NCBI RefSeq assembly: GCF_024298925.1
Contig: NZ_CP101283.1
Location: 1,054,001 to 1,118,000, forward strand
Direction: 5' to 3'
Length of the DNA stretch: 64,000 nt
From: Phenylobacterium sp. LH3H17
GTDB lineage: Bacteria > Pseudomonadota > Alphaproteobacteria > Caulobacterales > Caulobacteraceae
The translations under genes were made by a program, and so were the position numbers. Below, one piece after another: positions 16,922 to 26,100 of the stretch (positions are counted from its first letter, which is position 1; every line of letters begins with the position of its first letter). The notes under the pieces are model-generated. The model ran no database searches and had not been told where the DNA came from. It saw nothing but the letters and a program-made list of their open reading frames with translations.

Positions 16922-19455
16922 GGGCGCGCGGCCTTGGTCTTGCGGCGGCGGCGCGGACGCCGGGCCGGGACCGGCTGGTCCTTGAGCGCCGCCAGGGCTG
17001 CGAACGGCGAGCCGGTGGGGGCCTCAGTCCTGGCGGCGGGCTTGTCGCCGCGCCGGCGCCAGGCGATGGGCTCGCCCGGCTGGACCTTGGCGGCGGGGGT
17101 GAAGTTGAGCCCCCGCAGGATCGCCGCCGTCTCGGCCGCGCTCCAGCCGAGGGCCGCATGGGCCTCATCGGTGAGCAGGGCGCCCTGGCCCTGGCGCGGG
17201 GCGGCGCGCAGCAGGGCGTCCAACTGTTCCAGCGCCTCGACGGGAACCGCGTGGCCGCCCACGGCGCGCAGGCCGAAGGCGGCCAGGGTAGGGGGCGGGG
17301 GCGGCGGATCTGGCAGGGCGCTGACCTTGTCCGCGGGCGGGCGCCAGTCGGAGCGGGCCAGGGCCTGGGCGAAGGCCCGTGCCGGCGCGTTGAGCAGGGC
17401 CGGCAGATAGAGGCTGAAGGCGCCGAGCTTCACACCCAGGCCCTTCAAGGCGCGCCGCTCGACCTGGGAGAGCCCCTTGGCCTCGGCGCGCACCACGGCG
17501 CGATCCAGCACCCCACCCGACTCGATCAGGCGATAGGCGAGACCGCGGGCCAGGCCCTTGACCTTGCCGGTCTCCACGGCGGTCTCCAGGCGGCGCAGCG
17601 GCGCCAGCCTGCGCCCCGCCCCCGAGGCCAGGAAGGCCTCCAGCCGGCGCGCGGCGCGCTCACGGGCCGCCGCCGGACCCAGCTCGCCATAGAGCCGGAC
17701 GCGCGGCGCGAACCGCGTTCCGCCGGAGATCGCGCCGGCGGCCTCGCCGCGCCACAGCACCACCCCGTCGGGGGTGACCGCAAAGGCCCCGTCGGCCTCG
17801 GTGGCGAGCTTACCGAGACGCTTGGCGATCTCGGGGCCGACCGCGGCCACGGCGGCGGCGCGCAGGGCCTTCTCCTCCAGCACCGAGGAGCCCTGGGCCG
17901 GCTCGAAGGCGACGCCCGTGAGGCGGCCCACGTACTGGCCCTCGACCACCACATCGCCGTCGGCGCTGACCCCGGCCAGCATCTCGCCGCGGACATTGAG
18001 CGCCCGCATCAGGGCGCTGGTCCGCCGGTCGACGAACCGGGCCATCAGCTTCTCGTGGAGGGTGTCGGAGAGCCGGTCCTCCAGGCGCCGCATGCGGTCC
18101 TGCCAGTGGCCGGCGTCGGCGAGCCAGTCGGGGCGGTTGGCGACATAGGCGAGCGTCCGGACGCTGGCCAGCCGCGCGGCCAGGGTGTCGATCTCCCCGT
18201 CGGTGCGGTCCAGGTGGTGGTGCTGGGCGGCGATCCAGTCCTGCGGGATCTTGCGGTCGCGAGTGGTCAGCCAGCCGAAGAACTCGCGCACCAGCCGCAC
18301 GTGCTCCTCGCCCGAGGTCTTGCGGAAGTCCGGCGTCTGGCAGACGTCCCAGAGCCGGGTGAGCGCCTGGCGGTCGCGAACGCAGCGGTCGGCTACCTCG
18401 GGTTCGCCGGCCAGGATGCGCAGGGTCTTCTCGTCCAGGGCCTCGGCGGCGAGTTTCAGGCCCTCGCGCTCAGGCGGCCTCGCCAGCGAGTCCAGCAGTC
18501 GGGGCAGGGTCGAGAAGTCCAGCTTGGCGTTGCGCCACTCCGCACCCGCGGTGGCCTCGAACCGGTGTTCCTGCACCGCTTCGACCAGCTCGGCGTCCAT
18601 GTCCTCGCACTCGCCGGTGACGCCGAAGGTTCCGTCCTTCAGATAGCGCCCGGCGCGGCCGGCGATCTGGCCGACCTCCTGGGGATGCAGGTAGCGGGTG
18701 CGGCGGCCGTCGAACTTGCGAAGGCCCGCGAAGGCCACGTGGTCGACGTCCATGTTCAGGCCCATGCCGATGGCGTCGGTGGCGACCAGGAAGTCGACCT
18801 CGCCGGACTGGTAGAGGGCCACCTGGGCGTTGCGGGTGCGGGGACTGAGCGAGCCCATGACCACGGCCGCCCCGCCGCGCTGGCGACGGATCAGCTCGGC
18901 GATGGCGTAGACCTGGTCTGCCGAGAAGGCGACGATGGCGGAGCGCCGGGGCAGGCGTGTCAGCTTCTTGGGGCCGGCATAGGTCAGGGCCGAGAACCGC
19001 TCGCGGGTGACGATCTCGGCGTTCGGCAGCAGCCGTCGGACCAGGGGCGCCATGGTGGCCGCCCCCATCAGCATGGTCTCCGACCGACCCCGCGCATGCA
19101 GCAGCCGGTGGGTGAAAACGTGGCCGCGCTCCGGGTCGGCGCAGAGCTGGATCTCGTCCACCGCCAGGAACTCGACCTCGCGCGACAGCGGCATGGCCTC
19201 GACGGTGCAGACGAAATACTGGGCCCGCGGCGGGACGATCTTCTCCTCACCGGTAATGAGAGCAACCGAACGCGCGCCGCGCAGCTTGACCACGCGGTCA
19301 TAGATCTCACGCGCCAGCAGGCGCAGCGGCAGGCCGATCATGCCCGAGGCGTGACCCAGCATCCGTTCCACGGCCAGGTGGGTCTTACCGGTATTGGTCG
19401 GCCCCAGCACCGCCACGACTCTTGGCGGCGCCGCGCCCGAAGGGCGATCACTCAT
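16918..19455 (-). CDS. SUV3-like DEAD-box-related RNA helicase
   Basis: About 845 residues. The helicase core has Walker A GPTNTGKTHLA, a DEIQ-type motif II in AVDEIQLCADPERGH, and motif VI QIAGRAGR. The cysteine-free C-terminal half ends in a Lys/Arg-rich tail (RRPRRRRKTKAARP). The closest named relatives are mitochondrial SUV3 helicases, which unwind RNA for 3'-5' decay. ATG 19455 (MSDRPSGAAPPRVVAVLGP) places the Walker A near residue 20, as in relatives; a GTG at 19500 would add a stretch of low family character. Coupled to the S4 gene. A palindromic repeat lies upstream. Confidence 0.88.
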   Translation of the reverse strand: MSDRPSGAAPPRVVAVLGPTNTGKTHLAVERMLGHASGMIGLPLRLLAREIYDRVVKLRGARSVALITGEEKIVPPRAQYFVCTVEAMPLSREVEFLAVDEIQLCADPERGHVFTHRLLHARGRSETMLMGAATMAPLVRRLLPNAEIVTRERFSALTYAGPKKLTRLPRRSAIVAFSADQVYAIAELIRRQRGGAAVVMGSLSPRTRNAQVALYQSGEVDFLVATDAIGMGLNMDVDHVAFAGLRKFDGRRTRYLHPQEVGQIAGRAGRYLKDGTFGVTGECEDMDAELVEAVQEHRFEATAGAEWRNAKLDFSTLPRLLDSLARPPEREGLKLAAEALDEKTLRILAGEPEVADRCVRDRQALTRLWDVCQTPDFRKTSGEEHVRLVREFFGWLTTRDRKIPQDWIAAQHHHLDRTDGEIDTLAARLASVRTLAYVANRPDWLADAGHWQDRMRRLEDRLSDTLHEKLMARFVDRRTSALMRALNVRGEMLAGVSADGDVVVEGQYVGRLTGVAFEPAQGSSVLEEKALRAAAVAAVGPEIAKRLGKLATEADGAFAVTPDGVVLWRGEAAGAISGGTRFAPRVRLYGELGPAAARERAARRLEAFLASGAGRRLAPLRRLETAVETGKVKGLARGLAYRLIESGGVLDRAVVRAEAKGLSQVERRALKGLGVKLGAFSLYLPALLNAPARAFAQALARSDWRPPADKVSALPDPPPPPPTLAAFGLRAVGGHAVPVEALEQLDALLRAAPRQGQGALLTDEAHAALGWSAAETAAILRGLNFTPAAKVQPGEPIAWRRRGDKPAARTEAPTGSPFAALAALKDQPVPARRPRRRRKTKAARP

Positions 19456-19511
19456 ATTTCGAAGGTGGGATGGGAATCGCCGCTCGGCAAGCGGCGCCAC
19501 GCCGCATGCCG

Positions 19512-19673
19512 ATCCTCCCCCAGCGCGCAGCGCGTAGAGGGGGAGGTGGCTCGGAGCGAAGCGGAGAGACGGAGGGGGTTGGAGCCCGCCGAAAGCGAGT
19601 CAAAGTCCCCCTCAGTCAGCCTCGCTGACAGCTCCCCCAGGAGGGGAGCATCTGAAGTTCAGACGCTCCCCCA
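19512..19673. repeat. Composite palindromic intergenic repeat (REP/MITE-like)
   Basis: A non-coding 160-bp block with several hairpins: CTCCCCC...GGGGGAG at about 19515-19545, the perfect GCTCCCC/GGGGAGC repeat at 19631-19649, TCTGAA/TTCAGA at 19651-19663, and motifs such as GGAGGTGGC, GCGAAGCGGAGAGACGGAGG and CAGTCAGCCTCGCTGACAG. Such blocks occur dispersed in Caulobacterales and related genomes between genes. Only one copy is inside the window, so the repeat status rests on recall of similar elements. It separates the DUF885 gene from the helicase gene on the same strand. Confidence 0.6.
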
Positions 19674-19686
19674 GGGTGGATACGCC

Positions 19687-21516
19687 TCAGCCCTTCTTGG
19701 TCGCGGCCACGTAGTTGTCGATCACCCGGTCCAGCACGGTGAGCGGCGTGCCCCCGGCCAGCAGGCCCGCGTCGTGGAACTTGCGGATGTCGAACTTGTG
19801 GCCGAGCGCCTTCTTGGCCCGTTCACGGGCCTTCAGCCAGGTCATCTTGCCGACCATGTAGCTGGAGGCCTGGCCCGGCCAGACGGCGTAGCGCTCGATC
19901 TCGGTGATGGCGGCGGCCTCATGATCGCCGATGCTGTCCAGGTAGAACTTCAGCGCCTGCTCGCGGCTCCAGCGCTTGGAGTGCATGCCTGAGTCGACCA
20001 CCAGGCGCACGGCGCGGAAGATGGCGTCGTGCAGCATGCCGATGTGACCCAGCACGTCGTTGTCGTACATGCCCATCTCGACGGCCAGCTGCTCGGCATA
20101 GAGCGCCCAGCCCTCGCTGTAGCCCGAGAAACCGATCACCTTGCGGATCAGCGGCAGGTCGCCGGCCTCGTTGTTGAGGGCGAGCTGCAGATGGTGGCCG
20201 GGGCTTCCCTCATGATAGGTCAGGGTTGGCAGGGTCCAGGCCGGGACCTCGGCGGTGTCACGCAGGTTGATCCAGTAGATGCCCGGCCGCGAACCATCCA
20301 GGGACGGCGAATTGTAGTAGCCACCCGGCGCGCCCGCCTCGATCGCCGCCGGCACGCGGCGGATTTCCAGCGGCGCCTTGGGAAGCTGGCCGAACCAGGC
20401 GGGCAGCTTCTTGCTGACGATCGCCATCTGCTCGTTGAGCTTTTCCAGCAGTTCGGCCTTGCCGGCGTCGGTGTTGGGATAGAGCTGCTTCGGATCGGTC
20501 CCCATGATGCGGTAGCGCTCGCCGACGGTTCCCTTGGAATAGCCGGCCTTCTTCATCAGCACATCGGCCTCGGCGCTCAGGCTCTTCACCAGCTCCAGGC
20601 CGGTCCTGTGCACCTCATCGGGGGTGATGTTGGAGGTGGTGTATTGCTTGAGCGAGACGGCGTAATAGGCCTCGCCCTCCGGCAGACGCCAGCAGCCGGC
20701 ATCGTGGACGGCCTTGGCGCGAAGCTCTGCCAGCAGCGCGGCCTGGCGGGCCAGGGCGGGGCGGACCTTCTCGGCGTAGAGGCCCTCGGCCTGGGCGGCC
20801 CAGTCGCCCTCGATCTTCTTCTCGGCCGTGCGGCGGACCAGGCTCTTGACCACCGGGGCGTCGGCCGGGGCGTTGGCCAGGAAGGCGTTCAGCTGGGTGA
20901 GCGCCTTGTCGAGCGCGAAGTCCGGGGCGAACACACCCAGGCCGGCGTCGTGGCGCGCGACCTCGGCCTCCTGGTCGAGCAGCCGGCCGAAGGCCTCCAT
21001 CCGCGACATGTATGCGTCGGCGTCGGACTTGGTCGAGATGACGTGCTGGTTGTCGAGGAAGTCCGGCATCTGCTGGTAGGAGCCGGTGAGCTGGGACAGC
21101 ACATAGGGCGCGCCGGCGCCCTGGCCGCCATAGGCGAACTGTCGGTTGCCTTCCTCCGTAGTCGCGAAGGTGAACTCGACGGTGTCGTAATTGACCGCGT
21201 CCATGCCGGTGAGCTGGCCGCGGTCGATGGCGCGAAGCTCCTTGAGCTGGCGGGTGTTGTTGGCCTTGTTCTCGGCGAGCGCCGTCAGGGAGAAGTCCGA
21301 CAGCTCCGACTTGGTCCAGGCCAGGACGCCCTTGTCGATGCCCAGAAAGGTCGGAACCTCCGGCTGGCGGCGGAAGGTCTCGGCCATGGCCCGGTCGAAG
21401 AAGGCATACATCTTGGCGGCCTCGCCCGTGGGGGCGGCGGCGAGGGCGAGCTTCGGCGCGGCGGCGGCCAGGCCGAGGGCGGCGGCGCCCGAAAGAAGTT
21501 CACGACGGCTGTGCAT
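19687..21516 (-). CDS. DUF885 family peptidase-like protein with Tat signal
   Basis: A 609-residue exported protein. The N-terminus MHSRRELLSGAAALGLAAAA has a twin-Arg motif and hydrophobic core with an ALA site. The conserved HEGSPGHHLQLAL motif (about residue 430) carries the metal-binding histidines of this family, related to M32-like metallopeptidases. The FSGYSEGWALYAEQLA block and a C-terminal SSYMVGK segment are also typical. Substrate unknown. ATG 21516 is well supported by the signal peptide; any longer start would bury it. It lies downstream of the ABC exporter genes on the same strand, with an apparent 100-nt gap. Confidence 0.87.
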   Translation of the reverse strand: MHSRRELLSGAAALGLAAAAPKLALAAAPTGEAAKMYAFFDRAMAETFRRQPEVPTFLGIDKGVLAWTKSELSDFSLTALAENKANNTRQLKELRAIDRGQLTGMDAVNYDTVEFTFATTEEGNRQFAYGGQGAGAPYVLSQLTGSYQQMPDFLDNQHVISTKSDADAYMSRMEAFGRLLDQEAEVARHDAGLGVFAPDFALDKALTQLNAFLANAPADAPVVKSLVRRTAEKKIEGDWAAQAEGLYAEKVRPALARQAALLAELRAKAVHDAGCWRLPEGEAYYAVSLKQYTTSNITPDEVHRTGLELVKSLSAEADVLMKKAGYSKGTVGERYRIMGTDPKQLYPNTDAGKAELLEKLNEQMAIVSKKLPAWFGQLPKAPLEIRRVPAAIEAGAPGGYYNSPSLDGSRPGIYWINLRDTAEVPAWTLPTLTYHEGSPGHHLQLALNNEAGDLPLIRKVIGFSGYSEGWALYAEQLAVEMGMYDNDVLGHIGMLHDAIFRAVRLVVDSGMHSKRWSREQALKFYLDSIGDHEAAAITEIERYAVWPGQASSYMVGKMTWLKARERAKKALGHKFDIRKFHDAGLLAGGTPLTVLDRVIDNYVAATKKG

Positions 21517-21617
21517 AGGAGAGGGGTTCCCAAAGGAGTTTGGGGCGCAAGCTATGGTGGAGGCTGCCCGCGGGGCAACGCGGCGGCGGGTTAATTCGCC
21601 GTAATGCGCGTCCCACC

Positions 21618-22751
21618 CTAGTCCAGGGTCCGCCGATAGCGCGCCATGGCGAGCGCCGTGACCACGCACACGAAGGCGACCAGGGCCAGCAGTTCACGCC
21701 ACATGTCCTCGATACCCTGGCCCTTCAGCAAGGCCCCGCGCACCACGCGCAGGAAGTGGGTGACCGGCAGCACCTCGCCGATCGCCTGGGCCCAGCCGGG
21801 CATGCCGCGGAAGGGGAACATGAAGCCCGAGAGCAGGATCGAGGGCAGGATGTAGAACACGCTCATCTGCATGGCCTGGAGCTGCGAGCGCGCCAGGGTC
21901 GACATCAGGAAGCCCAGGGCCAGGGAGCCGACGATGAACAGGCTGATCCCCATGGTCAGTCCGACCCAGCCGCCCAGCATGGGAACATCGAACAGGAAAC
22001 GCGCGAGCAGCAGGATGATCACGGTCTGGACGATGCCCACCACCACATAGGGGGCGAGCTTGCCGACCATCACCTCGATGGGCTCCACGGGCGTGGCCAG
22101 CAGGCTCTCCATCGTACCCCGCTCGGCCTCGCGGGTGACCGACAGCGCGGTCATCATCACCAGGGTCATGGAGAGGATGACCCCCAGCAGGCCCGGAACG
22201 ATGTTGTAGGAGGTGATGGCCTCGGGATTGTAGCGGCGGTGGACGACGACTTCGAAGGGGGCCGGGCTCCCGGCGCGGTTCCTGAGCGCGCCTTTCAGGT
22301 CGTTGACCAGGGCCTGGTTGGGGAGGGCGGCCAGGGCCGCCACGGCGGCGCCGGTGGCCGAGGGGTCGGCTGCGTCGACCTCGATCAGGATCTGGGCCTT
22401 GTCGGCCCGCGCCACGCGCCGGGTGAAGTCGCCGGGAATGGTGATGGCGAACTGCACGTCGCCGCGCCGGACCATCTCGTCCAGCTCGGCGGGCGAGCGA
22501 GCCTGGGCGACCAGGTCGAAATAGGCGCTGTTGTGCAGGGCCGAGGTGAGCGAGCGGGCGAAGACGCTGTCTTCCTGCACCAGCAGGGCGGTGGGCAGAT
22601 GGCGTGGTTCGGAATTGATCGCGTAGCCGAACAGCAGGAGCTGGATCACCGGCAGCCCCAGCATCATGGCGTAGGTGACCCGGTCGCGGGTGAGCTGCTT
22701 GAACTCCTTGATCATCACCGCGAAGACGCGGGTCGGGGAGAAGCCGTTCAT
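21618..22751 (-). CDS. ABC-2 type export permease (YhhJ/YbhR-like)
   Basis: A 377-residue inner-membrane protein: one N-terminal transmembrane helix (YAMMLGLPVIQLLLFGYAI), a large periplasmic domain, then five helices including LSMTLVMMTALSVTREAERG-type coupling and FYILPSILLSGFMFPF. This is the ABC2 membrane topology of multidrug or toxic-compound exporters. It is the fourth gene of a TetR-HlyD-ATPase-permease operon and overlaps the ATPase stop by 4 nt. The system lacks a second permease, so it probably works as a homodimer. Confidence 0.9.
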   Translation of the reverse strand: MNGFSPTRVFAVMIKEFKQLTRDRVTYAMMLGLPVIQLLLFGYAINSEPRHLPTALLVQEDSVFARSLTSALHNSAYFDLVAQARSPAELDEMVRRGDVQFAITIPGDFTRRVARADKAQILIEVDAADPSATGAAVAALAALPNQALVNDLKGALRNRAGSPAPFEVVVHRRYNPEAITSYNIVPGLLGVILSMTLVMMTALSVTREAERGTMESLLATPVEPIEVMVGKLAPYVVVGIVQTVIILLLARFLFDVPMLGGWVGLTMGISLFIVGSLALGFLMSTLARSQLQAMQMSVFYILPSILLSGFMFPFRGMPGWAQAIGEVLPVTHFLRVVRGALLKGQGIEDMWRELLALVAFVCVVTALAMARYRRTLD

Positions 22752-23665
22752 CGGAAATTGTCCTCCGACTGGTCCATCAGCCGGATGAAGACGTCTTCCA
22801 GGCTGGGCTCGACTTCGGTCCAGCGGAACGGCTCGCGGCGATAGGGGGCGATGGCGGCCTCCAGGGCCGCGCGCTCGGTCCCCGAAACGTGCAGGGATTG
22901 GCCGAAGGGCGCGGCCATCTCGACCCCGTCGCGCCCGGCGATCTCGGCGGCGAGCCGGTCGATGCCGGGTCCCTCGCCGTTGAAGGTGACGAGCTGGGTG
23001 TCGGCGATCACCTGGTCGGCCGTGCCCCGCGCGATCAGCTTGCCGTAGGCGATGTAGGCGATCTCATGGCAGCGCTCGGCCTCGTCCATGTAGTGGGTGG
23101 AGACCAGCACGGTGAGGCCCTCGGCCGAGAGCGCGTGGATCTCGTCCCAGAAGGTGCGCCGCGCCTTTGGGTCGACCCCGGCGGTAGGCTCGTCCAGCAG
23201 CAGGAGCTTCGGCTCGTGCAGGGTGGCGGTGGCGAGCGCCAGCCGCTGCTTCCAGCCGCCGGAGAGCGAGCCCGCCAGCTGACCGCGCCGCTCGATCAGG
23301 CCCAGGCGCTCCAGGGCTTGGTCGACCCGCTCCTTGCGGTGGTCGAGGCCGTGGACGCGGGCGGAGAACTGCAGGTTCTCTTCCAGGCTCAGATCCTCGT
23401 AGAGCGAGAATTTCTGGGTCATGTAGCCGGCCCGTCGTTTGATCAGGCTGGCCTGGGTGATGATGTCGAGGCCGAGCGCCGTGCCCTCGCCGCTGTCGGG
23501 GGTCAGGAGGCCGCACAGCATGCGCAGGGTGGTGGTCTTGCCCGAGCCGTTGGGGCCGAGGAAGCCGCAGATCCGGCCTTCCTCCACCTGCAGGGACACG
23601 TCCTGCACCACATGCTTGTCGCCGAAGCTCTTGTTCAGGCCCCGGACGTCGATGGCGAGGGTCAT
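22748..23665 (-). CDS. ABC transporter ATP-binding protein
   Basis: A 305-residue ATPase with Walker A GPNGSGKTTTLRML, signature LSGGWKQRLALA, Walker B LLLLDEPTAGVDPKARR and switch His in VSTHYMDEAERC. The C-terminal 60 residues (FNGEGPGIDRLAAEIAG...) form the usual regulatory extension of YbhF-type exporters. It drives the permease encoded next. ATGA overlaps join it to both neighbours, showing tight co-translation. Confidence 0.93.
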   Translation of the reverse strand: MTLAIDVRGLNKSFGDKHVVQDVSLQVEEGRICGFLGPNGSGKTTTLRMLCGLLTPDSGEGTALGLDIITQASLIKRRAGYMTQKFSLYEDLSLEENLQFSARVHGLDHRKERVDQALERLGLIERRGQLAGSLSGGWKQRLALATATLHEPKLLLLDEPTAGVDPKARRTFWDEIHALSAEGLTVLVSTHYMDEAERCHEIAYIAYGKLIARGTADQVIADTQLVTFNGEGPGIDRLAAEIAGRDGVEMAAPFGQSLHVSGTERAALEAAIAPYRREPFRWTEVEPSLEDVFIRLMDQSEDNFR

Positions 23666-24636
23666 TTGCCGGCGCCGATCGGTTCGACGTCCACCGGCTG
23701 GCCGGGATTGAGCCGCGCCGAGGGCCTAGCCTCCACCAGGTAGACGAGCCGGTCGCGGGCGTCGCGGCTGTAGATGATCGGCGGGGTGAACTCAGGCCGC
23801 GGGCTGATGAAGGTGATCTTCGCCGTCATTCCGGCCTTGCAGCCGTCGCAGGTGAAAGCCACCACGCCGCCGGGGCGATAGGCGGCGATCTCGCGCTCGG
23901 GGACGAAGAACCGCAGCTTGATCCGGTCGTCAGGCAGCAGGGCGACGATGGGCTGGTTGGCGGGCGCCCACTCGCCCTGCTGGAAGAACACCTCCTCGAC
24001 CCGGGCCGCGCCCGGGGCCAGGGGGGCGATATCGATCAGGCGCGCGTCGGCGGCGCCCAGGACCGCGCCGGCCTGTTCGACCTTGGAGTCGGCGGCGCGG
24101 ATCTGATCTTCGCGGGCGCCCAGGGCTGCGGCCTGCCGCTGGCGGCGCGCGGCGGCGAGCTGGGCGGCCGCCGCGTCGTAGGCCGACTGCGAGTCGTCCA
24201 GCCGGGCGGGGGCGTAGACGCCTTGCCGTACCAGGGGTCGGATACGGCGCAGGTCGGCGGCGGCGTCGCGCAGCCGGGCGTCGGCCGCTGCGACATTGGC
24301 GTCGAACACGGCCAGCTCGGCGGCGCGTTGGCCCTTGCGGGCGTCCTGAGCCTGGGCCTGGGCGGCCTCGACCTCGGCCTGGGCCTGGTCGCGCTGGGCC
24401 TTGAGCTGGGCCGGGTCGACCAGGAACAGGCGTTGGCCGGCGGCGACCCGGTCGCCGCGCTGGACGAAGACCTGGTCGACGCTGCCGGCCACCGGGGCGG
24501 CCAGATAGAGTGGCTCGCCCTCGACATAGCCGGTCAGGGTCTTGGACTGGGCGAGCCGGGGCGCGAGCCAGATGACGGCGACGATGATCGCGGCGGCGAG
24601 GAGCAGGCCTCCGACCAGCAGGCGTTGCGGGTTCAT
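23662..24636 (-). CDS. HlyD-family membrane fusion protein
   Basis: A 324-residue periplasmic adaptor. N-terminal anchor MNPQRLLVGGLLLAAAIIVA, a lipoyl/barrel-sandwich half (GSVDQVFVQRGDRVAAGQRL), a long coiled-coil hairpin rich in Ala, Gln and Arg (about residues 80-190), and a beta-barrel with FFQQGEWAPANQPIVALLPDDRIKLRFFV. It links the ABC exporter to an outer-membrane channel, none of which is encoded here. ATG 24636 overlaps the TetR stop (ATGA); the long upstream frame is an artefact. Confidence 0.9.
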   Translation of the reverse strand: MNPQRLLVGGLLLAAAIIVAVIWLAPRLAQSKTLTGYVEGEPLYLAAPVAGSVDQVFVQRGDRVAAGQRLFLVDPAQLKAQRDQAQAEVEAAQAQAQDARKGQRAAELAVFDANVAAADARLRDAAADLRRIRPLVRQGVYAPARLDDSQSAYDAAAAQLAAARRQRQAAALGAREDQIRAADSKVEQAGAVLGAADARLIDIAPLAPGAARVEEVFFQQGEWAPANQPIVALLPDDRIKLRFFVPEREIAAYRPGGVVAFTCDGCKAGMTAKITFISPRPEFTPPIIYSRDARDRLVYLVEARPSARLNPGQPVDVEPIGAGK

Positions 24637-25277
24637 GGCTGGGGCTCCGGCTGGACGAGCATGCCGCGCAGCCACAGCTCGGCGTGCTGCCTGGCGAGCG
24701 CCGGGATGTCGAAGGGCTCGGCGCCGACCGGCTCGAAGGTCTCGCGCCAGATGACGCCCACCAGCATGGGCGAGATCAGGGAAAGGGCGTACTGTCGGGG
24801 ATCGCCGGGGCGCAGTTCGCCCCGCGCCTGGGCCGCGGTGATCGCCAGGGTCATGGCGCCGAGCGCCGGGCGGATCAGGGTGTCGTGCCATGCCCGGGCC
24901 AGTTCCGGGAAGTTGCGCGACTCGCCGATCACCATCTTGACGATGCCGCCGATGGGGGTGGTGGCGAGCATCTGGCCCAGCACGCCGACCGCGCCCCGGA
25001 CGAGGTCGGGAAATGAGTCCTGATGTGCTGCGATATTGTCCTGGATCAGACCCAGGTTAGGCGCCACGCCCATTTCGACCACCGCTCGGAATATGTCTTC
25101 CTTGGTGGCGAAGTAGAGATAGATCGCCCCCTTCGAGACCCCCGCGCGGGCGGCGATATCGTCCAGGCGAGCCGCGGCGAAGCCTTTTTCCGAGAAGATT
25201 TCGAAGGCCGCCGCGACGATCTCGTCGGGCCGTTCCGCCTTGCGCCGCTTGAACTTGGGTCCGCCCGCGGGGAGCAT
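24633..25277 (-). CDS. TetR-family repressor of the export operon
   Basis: A 214-residue regulator. Helix-turn-helix: IVAAAFEIFSEKGFAAARLD followed by DIAARAGVSKGAIYLYFATKEDIF (about residues 15-60). The C-terminal helical domain is the ligand-binding part. ATG 25277 (MLPAGGPKFKRR) is preferred to a longer frame that would overlap the operator. It is the first gene of the TetR-HlyD-ABC operon, and a palindrome 14 nt upstream of the start is the likely autoregulatory operator, so inducers would release the whole exporter. Confidence 0.92.
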   Translation of the reverse strand: MLPAGGPKFKRRKAERPDEIVAAAFEIFSEKGFAAARLDDIAARAGVSKGAIYLYFATKEDIFRAVVEMGVAPNLGLIQDNIAAHQDSFPDLVRGAVGVLGQMLATTPIGGIVKMVIGESRNFPELARAWHDTLIRPALGAMTLAITAAQARGELRPGDPRQYALSLISPMLVGVIWRETFEPVGAEPFDIPALARQHAELWLRGMLVQPEPQP

Positions 25278-25290
25278 GTCGCAATCCGTA

Positions 25291-25310
25291 ATAACTGACC
25301 AGTCAGTTAT
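25291..25310. promoter_or_regulatory. TetR operator palindrome
   Basis: ATAACTGACCAGTCAGTTAT has perfect 9-bp arms (ATAACTGAC/GTCAGTTAT) with a 2-nt centre. The TGAC...GTCA core with AT-rich flanks is typical of TetR/AcrR-family sites. It lies just upstream of the tetR start, in position to cover the promoter. Confidence 0.8.
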
Positions 25311-25499
25311 CAATATGCCGAAGCCCACTCCTTCGCAAGGGGTCCGTCGAGGTTCGATCGCCGCCGAATACAGTCAAGCTGGGCCAAGTCCCCGCCGCAA
25401 CCATGTCACCAAACGGCCGTTTTAAGGCGTCAGCACGCCCGGACGCCGGAGAGATCCGAAGGCCGGATTGGCGTGCTGAGACCCCTTAGGGAGAATAAG

Positions 25500-26069
25500 A
25501 TGAAGACCAGGAAGACGAACGTGGTGGTGATGGGCGCGTTGCTGTTGGGCGCGCTGAGCCTCGGCGGCTGCGCCACCAAGAAGTACGTCAATGAGCAGGT
25601 CGGCGTTGTCGACACCAAGGTCGCGGCTCATGAAACCCGGATCGGCGAGCTGGACCGGACCTCCCGTGAGGCGCTCGAGCGCGCTGTCGCCGCCGGCAAG
25701 CTGGCCGAAGGCAAGTTCATGTACACCGTGGTCCTGTCAGACGACGCGGTGAAGTTTCCCCTCGACAAGGCCAGCCTGTCGCCCGAAGCCGAGGCGCGGA
25801 TCGCCGCCCTGGCCGAGCGCCTGAAGGCCGAGAACCGCAACGTCTATGTCGAGGTCCAGGGCCACACCGATTCCACCGGTGACAAGGCCTATAACGAGCA
25901 GCTGGGCGCCGACCGCGCCGAGGCCGTGCGACGCGCCTTGAACAGGCAGGGCGTCGCGCTCAACCGCATGTCCTCCATCTCATACGGCGAGGAAGTTCCG
26001 GTGGCGCCCAACAACGACCGCGCCGGCCGCTCGGCCAATCGCCGCGTGGTTCTGGTGGTGCTGAGCTAG
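25500..26069 (+). CDS. OmpA-family lipoprotein
   Basis: A 189-residue outer-membrane lipoprotein with signal MKTRKTNVVVMGALLLGALS and lipobox LGGC (Cys 24). A short Gly/Ala coiled segment (EQVGVVDTKVAAHETRIGEL) follows, then an OmpA/Pal peptidoglycan-binding domain: GHTDSTGDKAYNEQLGADRAEAVRRAL and NRRVVLVV. It would tether the outer membrane to peptidoglycan. AGGGAG 5 nt before ATG 25500 sets the start. Divergent from the tetR operon, with the operator between them. A hairpin terminator follows. Confidence 0.92.
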   Translation: MKTRKTNVVVMGALLLGALSLGGCATKKYVNEQVGVVDTKVAAHETRIGELDRTSREALERAVAAGKLAEGKFMYTVVLSDDAVKFPLDKASLSPEAEARIAALAERLKAENRNVYVEVQGHTDSTGDKAYNEQLGADRAEAVRRALNRQGVALNRMSSISYGEEVPVAPNNDRAGRSANRRVVLVVLS

Positions 26070-26076
26070 CGAGGTC

Positions 26077-26100
26077 GGGAGGCCCGGCGTGGGGCCTCCC
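26077..26100 (+). terminator. Terminator after the OmpA lipoprotein gene
   Basis: GGGAGGCCC / GGGCCTCCC with a 6-nt loop, 8 nt after the stop codon. The stem is perfect, but no T tract follows. Confidence 0.55.

Noticed and set aside
17158..19992. A 944-codon plus-strand open frame
   Set aside because: It is antisense to the SUV3-like helicase, crosses the palindromic repeat and the DUF885 end, and has no domain character.
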